This document shows positions 50,641-62,400 of a stretch of DNA of 64,000 nucleotides, in pieces (positions within the stretch are counted from its first letter, which is position 1; every line of letters starts with the position of its first letter). The notes under the pieces were generated by a model. That model was not told where the DNA came from. It did not search any database and worked only from the letters and a program-made list of their open reading frames with translations. Both the position numbers and the translations under genes were made by a program. Source of the stretch: Pelecanus crispus (Eukaryota; Chordata; Aves; Pelecaniformes; Pelecanidae); contig NC_134646.1 in assembly GCF_030463565.1 (NCBI RefSeq), forward strand, positions 60,653,710 through 60,717,709, given 5' to 3'.

Positions 50641-53600
50641 GGAGACTGTTATTTCATTGCAACATCCCACTGCCAGGTTTAGCCGCTCTGCCAAGGCTGT
50701 GCTCCCCTCTGAGCTGGGGAGAGGGTGTTCAGGGCAGGAGGGGAGCTGGGTGCCGCAGCCGGCATCCCCACTGGCTCCTGCCGGGAGGAGAGATGCGCTG
50801 TCCCACTGGATCCCCCGTCCCACCACCCGCAGAGGACAGGGACCTTCCCAGCAGGTGTACTGGGCATCTCCCCATTCTTCCAACAGCCTCTTATCAGCCT
50901 AAACCTCTTCTCACACCCAGTTTAGAGTCAGTGCCTGTACGCGGATGGAGCTGAAGCTGGCATCCCTCCGTGCTTTACATCTGCCCAGCGCACAAAACCC
51001 CTGCAGCTCTGTTGCACGTCCTCACTGCAGGGCAGAGGCGCTGTGGACTGACACGTCATTTTAATCTCAGCATGCTCCACCCTTCGAACGCACAGAACAC
51101 TAAGCTGCACGCCTTGGCAATATCTGCAGTCCTCCAGAATCCCTGGCTGTTTCCTTGGTGTAAGTCCACCCAGAGAAAATTTGCTGCAAATAACCAAGTC
51201 TGCAGAGAAGAGCAGTGTGAGGGCGCAGAGGTAAACTGTGGCAGAGCAGGGAAATGGGAGAAGTGTTTGCCACCAAGGCAGGGACTAGCGCTAGTGAATA
51301 ATCCAGAAGAGGAGGAGACCAGAATAAATACAGCATGAGTTTCTACGTCCCTCATAAGAAAGCAAAGGTGTCTGCAACTTCCTACCTCTAGCATCATTTC
51401 TCCTAATGCAATTGGGACAAGGCACTTTATGCCAACATACCTTGGGTTTCCTAAAGGATACTAATCATGAGAGGTTTCCCTAGTCTTTTTTTGTGCAAGG
51501 AAATGGAAAGAAAATACATTTTTTAATTTTTTTTTTTTTAGGATTTGCGGGTGGGGATAGAGTCACCTAATTTTGCCTGTTTTCCATGTATAAACATTGT
51601 AGGTTTGGTTTAGGAGTCTGTGTGTCCCAGAAATAATTTCCACTACCAGGTCAATCTATCTTGCTCAGGGAATGGGTAATCAACATGAAGCTAAAAACTG
51701 CTTTCAAGGAGATATAACCACATTAGGACTTCACCTGTCAGACAAATCATCAAGTCACACAAGAAGGCTTCTTCCCTGCAATTTGTTGCTGACCTTTCCA
51801 CTCACTAGAGGTCCACCTACATCCACTTGGATGAGAAAGAAACCACCAGCAAACCATGGCCCTTTACAGGTGTTCAGGCATGAGGCATGCCCTTCACAAA
51901 AAGCAACATTTTCCAAGTGAGGTGAAGAACTGTGCCACACTGAAACATGTTTCTGGCTCTTTCCTCTTTCCCTTTATCCAAGCCACCCAAGATTAAAATG
52001 AATCTACACAGCTTTTTCTAAACAGACACTTTATGAGATGATTTTTTTTTTTCCTAGACTGCTGGTTTCTGACTTCAGTTGTGCAAGATCTTAATTAATG
52101 ATTAACCCACCGTAAGGTTGAAATATGCAAGTCATTCTCAGGATATTAACATAAACAACGCCAGAGAAATGCAATTGTGCTTTCAAGATGACCTTGCTAC
52201 CTTGGGAATGCCAGGAGTTCTGCTGAGGCCTTGGGCACTGTGACAACTCAACACGCTGCCCAGTCGTTCCCATTCCCTTTCAGAACGTCTGTCCTGATGA
52301 TCTTGAAAAGCAGACGTGCACTTCCCTGCCTGCTATTGACCTAAATCACTAAAAAACAGCTTTGACTTTCTTCAGGAAACACCACCCATTAACACAACTG
52401 TGATACAGCTACTATATAAACAAATTAACAAGAAACTCAAGTGGATTAACACCACTCTGATATTGCAACATCTCATTTATATCAGCACTAGAGCTCAAAG
52501 TATATGCAAAATGCATTTCTGATATGTCTGAAAAGGTATGTGCGATACCCCATCTCATTCTCTGCGGCTGGTGTTACACCCCTAAGGTCTCTGGTCTGCC
52601 TGGGTCCTGAGCACCTACTGAACTCTCTGCTCCCTGTATGCCTATCAGACACAAAACTGCCCCATCATGCTGACCTGTAAAACAAACAAACCCCAGACGA
52701 GGTAGGCCTCGTAACAAGAGAAACTACCTCTACTGTGCATCTAAAAGCCAGCAAAGTCAGGTTTTATGCTCCAGTGTGCCTAGTAAATGCTGAATCACGC
52801 TTGACTGAGTTTCAGGGCCAAGTCCTGCCTGGCAACAAAATGGTCGGAGGGGTGTTGCAGGGAGAAGCTGCACATTAGGGAATAAAACAAGGCAGTTTTG
52901 TGGCACCAGGTCCTTCCCTCCTAGCACAGAGGCAGGCTGTGTCATGCAATCATGGTCATTCAGGATGCCAAAGAGTGAAAAGACTATGGAAATTTTTAGA
53001 AATTTGGTACTGTAGAAGTATTTCCATACGAAGTATTTCCTGTCAAGCTGATGAATTAGATCAGATATTTTTTTCCTCCAGCCAGAAGACCATGACTGGA
53101 GTTCACTGGTTTCCTAATCAAAGAAGACAGAAGCTCTGCCTCGTAGTCCTCACTTGGGCAAAACTGCAGATCCTGCATGTGGGAGGTGAGCAGTCAAGGA
53201 CTAAGTCTTCACCAGAAAACTTTATGGGGAAAAATGCTCAGATGTGCTCAGGTTTGTCCCACATGGACCAAACGGCCATGTCTTCCCAATACAGCGACAG
53301 ACATCTCCATCTAAACAGGCGGTGTTGGTCGATGCTCTGCCCCATGGCAGGCCCTGGGGCTTGGCCTCCGTCTGCCTGGAGGTGCCCACAGCCACCTTTC
53401 CCTGGGGCATTTGGAGAGGCAAGATCACAAACTTGGGTTGGGGGTTTGTGCCCACCCTGACTGTTCCTGTGCTTCTGCACACAGCTGGTTTGTAGGGTGG
53501 TCACCACGCTGAAGGAAGCTGTGTCACTTTTCATGGTCTGGTTGCCCACAGTTGTAGTTTTACTTTGAAGCAAGATATGCTTTTGTTCATTTTTTTACCT

Positions 53601-56600
53601 CCTTCCAAACACACACATGTAATTTTTGCCAGGCAGCCTGCGCTTTGAGCCTGTCCTTGCACGTTTTTGCAATGTCACTGAAGTTCGGCATTAGCTTGGC
53701 CACTGCCTGCGATCTGCGCGCTGGTGGGAAGTGGGAAGCCACAGGTAAGCCAGAAGATCTTCCTGAAGCATGAAAAAAACCCCTGCAAACAGCCTACACA
53801 AGCCACAGGAGTTACCTCAAGCTAACCAGCAGAGAGAGAGATGCATTTAAATCGGTCAGAGGCAAACCAGCCTGTACGCAGAGCAGTTCCTTTGTTCCAA
53901 AGCTTTGAAGCAATAACTACAACAAGCAATTCTCACTTCTGAAACAAATCTGTAGGATACGGACCAGGATGTCTTGCAGTCACTCAAGAGGGCATGCAAT
54001 GACAAGGGATTACTTATTAAACTAGTTATGCATGCACTGGCTGTACACAGGGCATCCTTGGTTTCTCTAGTCTTTGACTTTTCGGCTGCTGTCCCTCACA
54101 GGAGGGCTTTCTGGCCATGTGGATAAGCTAAGGATTCCCTCAAGGCCTGGCTTCGCTCCAGGCAGACAGATCCCCTGGCTCACCCGCCTTTGTGCAGGAT
54201 GCAGAGGGACACAATCCTAGTCAGCAGCTGCAACGCTGGCACCCAAGCAGTGCCGTGGAGGCACTTGTCATCCTGCGGTCCTACAAGCAGCAATGGTGCA
54301 GCTGCCAAGAGCTTGGCAGAGCACTCAGGAGGGCTCTGGCAGACAAAATGTTGGGGAGCACCAGCACCTCATCAACGATCAGGTCACCAAGGACATACTC
54401 AAGCAAGAAAATGCCCAATAGTCTTGCCCTTTAGCATCATGTAAGCAGTCCAGGCTTCCCCTCCACTAACCCTCCACTACTACCAGCTGGGTAGTTTCTT
54501 GCTACCACCCAAAGCATGTCATAAACTCTCCCAAAAGACAGACCATCCACCTTTGTATCCACACAGTGGAGTGCTACAGCCTGAAAGGGCTGCAGCTCAC
54601 GCTACGCTCCATGCAGACATACCTCCTCCTGCAGTGTCCTGGCAATGCTGTTGGCCATCCCCTGACCTCATGGTGCTGCAGCAGGCCCTGGAGCGTACCC
54701 AAAGGCTCCAAGTTGCAGATGAGCCCCAAGAAGTATGAGGTGAAGTACATCAGGTTTGGCATACATGTCAAAAATGACATATAGCAAAGAAAAGCTGATT
54801 CTCTCCAAAAGACGGGAATAGCCAAATACACATATGCAAAGTAACTGAAATTAAAATTATGTTTATGTATTTGATACTGAAGTAATAGGGATGCTTTTTA
54901 AATGGCTCTGATGCTGAGCAATCCTGTTTCAGCAAGGTGACCGCTATCATCAACACCAGTGAGATCACAGACATCATTATGGTAGGCATCAACGGTGCAA
55001 TATTAAGTGCATCTGAGCTTGAGAAAAAGGTTCCTTCATCCATATAGGGACTATCAGAGGCTCATTCAGAACCTGTCACTTGCTTTCCCTAAAACCAGAC
55101 AGCATCCATACTGTCTGACAAAGCTGTTGCCAATTGTACTTTAAACAAAGTAGTTACACTCTAATTAGCAAGGTGTTTTTCCCATTGGTTTCACTCTTCT
55201 CCCGCACAAAGCAGGAGGATTTTCACGGAGCACAGACCTCAGGCTGGGTCCTACAATGGGGTTGAGTTTCACCCACGAATAAGTGCTTCAGTTTAAGATT
55301 TACCAGTAACAAAGTCTTCAGCTGAGCAAGGTGTCAGCATGCCTTCAGCATTCACAGCATTGCCACTGCCCAGAAGCAGTGGACTTGCCAGCTGCCAGGC
55401 TTAGCTCCAGCCGGAGCTCCGAAGTGGTGAAACCCCAGGAGCTGCTTCAAGGACAACCAGCACAAGCCTGCTGTTCACGGAAAAAGAAATCTTGTAAACC
55501 TGCTATCGTTTGTAATTAGAAGAAAAATCAAGTCCTGTTCAGCACCATGCTGCCTCAGAGTCCCAAACTTCTTCATGCCCATCACCCCTTACCCAGGAGG
55601 CAAATTCCCAAACACCAATCCCAGCCTGCTGACCTCCTCACCATCCCTGGCAGGCTGGTTTTTGCCAGGCTCAGCCACCTTGCCTTTGTCTGAGCCCTCA
55701 GCCCGGCTGCAAGGGGTGCAGAGAGACCCCAAAACTGCAAGCAACCGCGTTGCTATTAGCACGTGGCGCTACGTGCTGCACAAGGGTCTCATTCCAAGCT
55801 CACCTAGCATTTCTTAATTTCACTGGGGTGACTGAGACCTGGACCCTGTCCCTGCAAGTGTGTGTGGTTTTTTTAGGCACTCTGTGATTGTTCTGTTATA
55901 AGTAATTTTGTTCCACATTTTGGCTTTCGTATGAGTTCTTCTCAGGCTGTTTCTTTTGGGGTTGGGACTAGGACGGCACCAAGGCCTTAAAGGATTAGAT
56001 TTAAGAATAATAAGTGCTGCTTTAAATTTAAAAAAAGGGGGGGGGGGAGAAATCCACTCCCTGAGAAAACAAACTTCCTTGACTTTCTGTGGCGTCTTTG
56101 TGAGCGATAGGAGGGGAGGGAGAATACGGAAATGTACAGCACTTGGCACTGGGTACACCTCAAACTCGTTTTTCAACATTTTACAACCAGCTCTGGCCAT
56201 GTGACCTACATGGAAAGATAAACTGAGACATTTAATCCTTTTTTTTTTACCACAAGGAAGTGAATTTTATGTGATTATGATCATTAAATTACAGTAAATG
56301 ATTTGCCCACAAGAGAAAAAAAGACCAGAGTGGTTTGAAGTAGGGAAGGCTGGGACAGGGCAGCTTGAAAACTCTGTGAGCTTCACTTTTTCACCCTGGC
56401 TGTGGCATTTCAGGACATGCCAACTCCTTGCAGGTGAGGATTGCCCACCACTTGCTTTTGCAACCAGAGTATGAATAACAACTTTCTAAAAGCCAACTGC
56501 TCTTTGGGTTAAAGCAGCAGCAATTGCCCACATGTAAGTCGTTAGGAAGTTATTTAACACCATATCACTCTGGAAAGCAGCAAGCTTTACAACTTTTGCT

Positions 56601-58909
56601 CCACCTCCAGAATACCATCAACTTTTGAAATGAAAGCTGGGTGCCCAGTGAGCCAGGCACTCCAGCGTACCGGGATAGGGAAAGCTGGTTCAGCCCAACC
56701 AAGCAGCACAGGGCTGCCACCACCCTGCACCAGGAACATGCTCCCACCATTTTACCGGCAGCACGAATCACATCCCTGGCATGGAGAGGCCAGGGTGAAC
56801 TCGCAGCCTCCCTCCTGCTGGAGCATCCCTGGGGACCGGTGTGTGGCCCCCACAGTGACAAGGCCAGCCCATACCTCTGAGACACCTTAGGGCAGGTTAT
56901 GAGTGGGGGAGCATCCTTGGTGAGGCAATGGTTAGTCAGCATCGTCAGCCGAGATGAGGACACAGGTTGGGAAAATGGTAATGGAAACAGGAGATGTGCA
57001 AAAAACTCTGCAGAATGTACCCATGAGTTCCCCCTGGTGTGGTCCGTCCTGCCCATGAGGGTACACACTGCAACTTTCCTGTTGGCACAGAGAACCACCC
57101 CGCAAACAACTGACGGGTGCGATAGCAGTTGTCAGAGTGCCAGTCACTGGAGGTTGTCTTCTCCAGAACTGAGGGTGGCATGCCCGCTGATTTCTGAGAA
57201 CTGTAGTTTTTTGCTTTTTTTTTTTTTCTGTTTGGCTGCACTCCCACATGCTAACACATACCAATATTTTCTTTAGGGTAACATTAATCTAACTATTTAA
57301 ACAGCTTTTTGCTACAGTCTGCTCAATTCAGGATCCAAGGAAACCTTGGCCTAAGCAAGATAACAGCTCAAGTTGAAAGTACCTTTGCAAAGGTACCACT
57401 CCTATCCCCTGGGATATGCCAGCTGTGCATCCACACAGGCTAAGCAGGGTTTTTCATCTCAGGCCCTATGAAAGCGTGACATCCAGGTTTCCAGACCAGA
57501 GCTGGTTCAGCTTTGACCATCCCATAGCAAGAGCAGATGCGCTGTGCACCCCAAGCCCCACGGATACACACCATCATGACCATCCTCAGCCCCAGCACTG
57601 CCTCTGCCAGCCGCTGCCGGCCAGGCTGGGCTGAAGGGGAGGAGTGAAGGCTTGTGTTTAACCAGGCTCAGCTTCCTGATGCAATCTGCCACATCCCCAC
57701 ATGAACCATTGCAGTGGCGCAGGGAGGAGGCAGAGGGAAGAGCCCATGCAGCCCAAGGGAGCTCCCCAGGAACAGCCCAGCACCTGCTCCCGTCTCAGCT
57801 TGCCTCCATCCACAGGGCAATGGTGAGAGCACAGTGGCAAGGGCGCATGAAAAACACACAACTACCAACGCCCTGGGCAGGTGAGCATGACTGAGCAATG
57901 CAAAAACCCCACCTGCAGAGCAGAAAATATCTTGTATATGAAATTCAGCAATCCTTATAACTGCACCGTGACCCTTCCTGTGAGGCTGCTGATGCTCAGC
58001 CCCAATATTTCCAATACGAGCCATTTTTATTAACTGACAGCTCTCCTGCTCCATTTATTCTTGCGAGTAGGTTTTTTTCCAAAGATAATTTCTGGGCCCA
58101 GCGTGGCCGCATGCTCCCTGCCAGCAGCCCAGCTGTGTTTGCCCCAGGGCCTGCTCCACCAGCCTCTGCTCACCTGCTCTCCCAAATCTCTCCTGCTGCT
58201 TGTGTGTAATAGCATTACACATCTTCTCAAGGCTTAGGAAGGGCTGTGGGGCTGGCAGCAAGCGCTATCAGCGAGAAGAGGATCAAGCACTGGTAGCTCT
58301 TTCTCATGTCAAGGCAGCAAATAAAATTGTTCTGCCCCTTTCCCTTCCTGGGAAAGCTCCAGCACTGACCCTGCTGCTCCCCCAGCTTTCTCCTGCCGTC
58401 GTCTCAGGATCCTGCCGATGACAGCGCTCCTGCAGACACCACGATCACCCCCTCACCTTTAAGAGGTTTGACTCTAGTTCACTTGAGAAATGGGCTTTCA
58501 CATCTGCAGACAGGGAAAGCTGCAGGGAGAGGTGACCTGGCCATTGTCATCTGCAGAGGATACTTTGCCTTTGAATAAGGAACAGACAAAAAAATTAATG
58601 AAAAACTGAAAAGTGCACAAGTTTCCTGTGGCATCATTCCGCTGCGTGTGTCAAATCCAGGTCTGATTTGACTGGTGTAGCTCAGACTTGGCCTGCGCAG
58701 AAGTATTTTCTTCTCATCTTACCATGACCACGGAAAATTCCTACCAAGAAGCATTTTAAAATTCAACTTTGACAAAACTTAGGAACACCCTGAAATGGCC
58801 TGTATAAGATGAGCGATTGCATATAATAAACTTCAATACTCATAACTCAATGACTTTGGATATTTTAAGACAAGTCTTTCAGAAGAGACTACTAAAACAT
58901 CCTGACATC
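50641..58909. other. intergenic stretch, no gene recognised
   Basis: No exon of a known gene is identified on either strand. CHRNA9 usually lies beyond the 3' end of RBM47 in convergent orientation, but no nicotinic-receptor transmembrane or ligand-binding sequence appears here. A G-run of about 11 occurs at 56037-56047. Hydrophobic minus-strand frames at 54574-55043 are noted separately. The longest open frame (52900-53460, +) has no domain. Confidence 0.5.
58905..58909. repeat. left target-site duplication of the solo LTR (acatc)
   Basis: The five bases acatc directly precede the LTR terminus, and acacc follows the other terminus at 59462-59466. Four of five match, consistent with a 5-bp target-site duplication that has gained one mutation. 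Confidence 0.6.
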
Positions 58910-59461
58910 TGTTGTGGTTTAACCTGACAGGCAGCTAACCACCACGCAGCCCTTCGCTCACTCACCCCAGCAGTGGGATGGGGGAGATAATCAGAAAAAA
59001 AGGTAAAACTCATGGGTTGAGATAAAGACAATTTAATAGGACAGAAAAGGAAGGGAAAATAATAATAATGTTAAAAGAATATGCAAAACAAGTGATGCAC
59101 AATGCAATTGCTCACCACCTGCTGACCAATGCCCAGCCAATTCCCAAGCAGCGGCCCCCCCAGCCAGCTTTCCCCCCAGTTTATATACTGAGCATGACAT
59201 CATATGGTATGGAATATCCTTTTGGCCACTTTGGGTCAGCTGTCCTGGCTGTGCCCCCTTCCAGCTTCTCATGTACACCCAGCCTGCTTGCTGGCAGGGC
59301 AGTATGAGAAGCTGAAAACTCCCTGACTTAGTGTAAGCACTGCTCAGCAACAACTGAAACAGCAGTGTATTATCAACATTATTCTCATCCTAAATCCAAA
59401 GTACAGCACTATAGCAGCTACCAGGAAGAAAATTAACTCTATCCCAGCTGAAACCAGAACA
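58910..59461 (-). mobile_element. solo LTR of an avian endogenous retrovirus
   Basis: A 552-bp element with inverted-repeat ends, TGTTGTGG at 58910 and CCAGAACA at 59454-59461, that is TG...CA termini. On the minus strand a TATA-like motif (complement of 59178-59190) lies about 145 bp upstream of an ATTAAA polyadenylation-type motif (complement of 59032-59037). This is the expected U3-R order and sets the strand. The termini and several internal phrases match a high-copy LTR family I recognise from non-galliform birds, probably ERVL-like given the 5-bp duplication. No internal gag, pol or env sequence flanks it, so it is a solo LTR left by recombination between two LTRs. Confidence 0.9.
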
Positions 59462-62400
59462 ACACCACACATTATGCTGGGGAAAAAAAAGAGAACATTC
59501 CTGCCAGAAAGATATTTCAGAATAACCTTCTGATAGTTCATTACAAACTTAAAAACATTATTATAAATTATGCTCAGCAAGCTTTCCTAGAGTCCTAATA
59601 TTTTTCTATAGTTGATCCCAATCTTACCAGAACAGCCTTTTTTTTTTTTTTTAAATTAATTGCTGTCTATTTATTAATTGGGTCAAACCATAAGCCCCAA
59701 AAGGTTTAAATCCCGTAGTGAATGGTGGGTGGGTGTGTACTCATTATCTGACAAAATTGTATCTATGTGCACTTCCAGAATGTTTTTCCCTGGATTCTGA
59801 TGTTACAACTCTGGTGTGGTGGACCGGATAATGTCACAGGGTTGGACTGAGCTTAGAGGTCTCAGGTCTTGTTCCCTGCAGATCTTCCACCTCTGTCGTG
59901 TTTGACGCGAAAGCAGTATGAAGGGGCCAGCACATAAGTGCCCGTGGGAACACACATCTCCCGAAACAAAAGATGAAAGCTACTCTTTTCATGAAAACAG
60001 AAGGGGGAAGAAAAAAAAAAGTGAAGGTAGAGTGGAAAAACCTGCAAGAGGTCAACAAGGGAAACAAAGGGCAGCTTTATGCAACCAGCTATTTCACTCC
60101 AGAAATGGCAGGGCTGGCTAAGGCACTGCTGCCTGATGTTTTAATACAGAAATTCAGTGTAATTAGGGCTTTGCTTGTACCAAAAGGATAATGGCAAGCC
60201 AAAAGATAAGATTTAACAGTAGATGAGGCTTAGGAAGATGGAGAAGAGAGAACAGACAAGGAACTGGGCTCTCCTTCTCAAAAAGCAAAGGACTGCTAAG
60301 GAAAACGGAGGTAATTCTCTACATTTTCATTTTCCACTTTGATCAACGGGACAAAAGCTTTTGATGACTGTTATATGATCTATTGATCAAAAATGAGAGC
60401 CAGGTCCAAATGAGCTAATATCTCTAATTGAAGGGTAAATAAAGCAGATTACAATTTTCTAGTAAGAAAGCGACTTTTGGACAACTAGTGACTAGCATAA
60501 GAAAACACATTTTTTTTCAGAAATGTGAGACTCAAACTGATGAAAGCTAGGAACAGATACATTTAAACAGACATAAGAGGATCAGTGTCAAGGACGAACT
60601 GATACAGGAACTAGCAAATGATAAAGCTGGGCAAATCACTGTAAGATTTCTGCCAAAAAGCTGTTCAGAGGCAACCTATTGAGCCGCACCCCAAGCAGGA
60701 AAAACGCACATGCGTTGAGCAAGCAGTGCAGGGTTGGGCAGCTGTAGCGTCAGCCCCGGTACTGCAGCCCTGGCCCCTCACTTCTGCTCCTGCAGGATGG
60801 GCCTTGCAAGTTCGAGCTGCCAACACCTCCCCGCTCGGTAGGAAGACTTGCCCTGGCAGCTTGCTGCATGACAGCTTGCTAGTGGTCTGTTGCCAAAGCG
60901 ATCGCTCGTGAGAAATTTTGATTTTTGGATGGACATTCCCGCTATAAGGAGCCTCATGCAATGGCTGTTCCAGTCCAACATAGTATGCAGGTTTTTTGCC
61001 AGAAGAGAGATGACTGTGCCTACTTTAAACTCTTTCATTTCTATGCCTGCTAAGCCCAAACTGCAAAGTAGCTTGAATTTACCTAACTTGCTTGCTACTA
61101 CAAGGAACGCTGAGAGAAGATGGTGTTTCAAATCATCCCAAGACAAATGGCGTAGAAGAAGCAGAGTGATGGTATCTACTTGCTTCCACACCATTTACAG
61201 CCTAACAGAGAACATGTGAATTCCCCAAGAAGATCTTTCTGTCTCTTTAGCAGCTGCACAGTCAGAACTTATGGGCAGCTGTGCTGAGTCTGATGCAGGA
61301 TCCATCCAGCCCAAGATGGCAGAATTCAATAGCCAGGGAAGAAAAAGAACAGGGCAAGTTTATCTATGGTGCGCAAGCACTCCTCCAGCCTCCAGGCACT
61401 TCCAGAAGATATTTTCTGTTTATTTAGTAACTGTCAACAGACATCTCTGCCAAGATGTTAAAAAATCAAACCAAAAGCAGCTCAATCAGCCATCTTTCCT
61501 TTTTATTTTGCATAGGTACTTTGTACATTCTGCTTACTTTCTGTCATGCAGTTGCTTCCATTTAAACTATACATGACTTTCCTGGGCCTGAAACGTAGGA
61601 GGAGAAACATGTCTCATTGTGGGGAAGGGGGGAAGCCACATTGACCTTTGGAGACAATGTGGTAGACGATCAGTATTTCGCTCTGACACACTGACCCACC
61701 CTGCAGTGGCTGCTCTGCAATTCTGAAGATTTAGCCCTCACTCTGACTCATAAGCAAAAATGTTTTTTTGAGACACTAAGCTCAGTTTCGAGCAATGCGC
61801 CCTTGAAAATATCATCTCGATCACTTTTGAAAATGTTGCTATTTGTTGCCATTGATTTCAAGGAAGGAGTTATGGATGAAAGAGCTACTTTTCCACAAGG
61901 CAATTTAAGATTAGCATATGGAGAAATAGCAGCCACACTCTGCCCACAGGAACAATTAAAGCTTACAACATACCCAATATTGCAGAAAGCGATTTGTATG
62001 GGCAGATAGATGGCATCTTCAGTGCCAGGGGTTGCCATAGGTGTTCAGGCTTTTCAGATCATGCCTGAACACTGTACCGGTTAGGAATACAGCCTGACAG
62101 CTGGCAGAACTGGAGCAGATGTAATGGATATACTGGACATGTATCCAGTGTGCCCTGTGCACAAGGTGAAATGAAGGCTGGCTTCAGCTGGGAATGTCAT
62201 CTATCTGAGATCGAGCACCTAGGACATACTGCAAATGATTTCCAAGTTGGAAAATGATGGAGCAGAGGAGCTGTCAAGTTGGGCTTTGGAAAAATGATAT
62301 GCACTGAGTGAGTAAAAAAGGAGAAGACATGATGGCTAGAGGGGCTCCCTTAGATGTGTTCTGGAAAGGTAAAGTGGATAAATGCCTCCTTTTTCTTTTT

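Noticed and set aside
52900..53460. Open stretch of about 186 codons on the + strand
   Set aside because: Composition looks random, a minus-strand frame overlaps it, and no family is recognised.
60778..61219. Overlapping frames of 109-138 codons on both strands
   Set aside because: Neither frame resembles a known protein, and both end without splice-like context.
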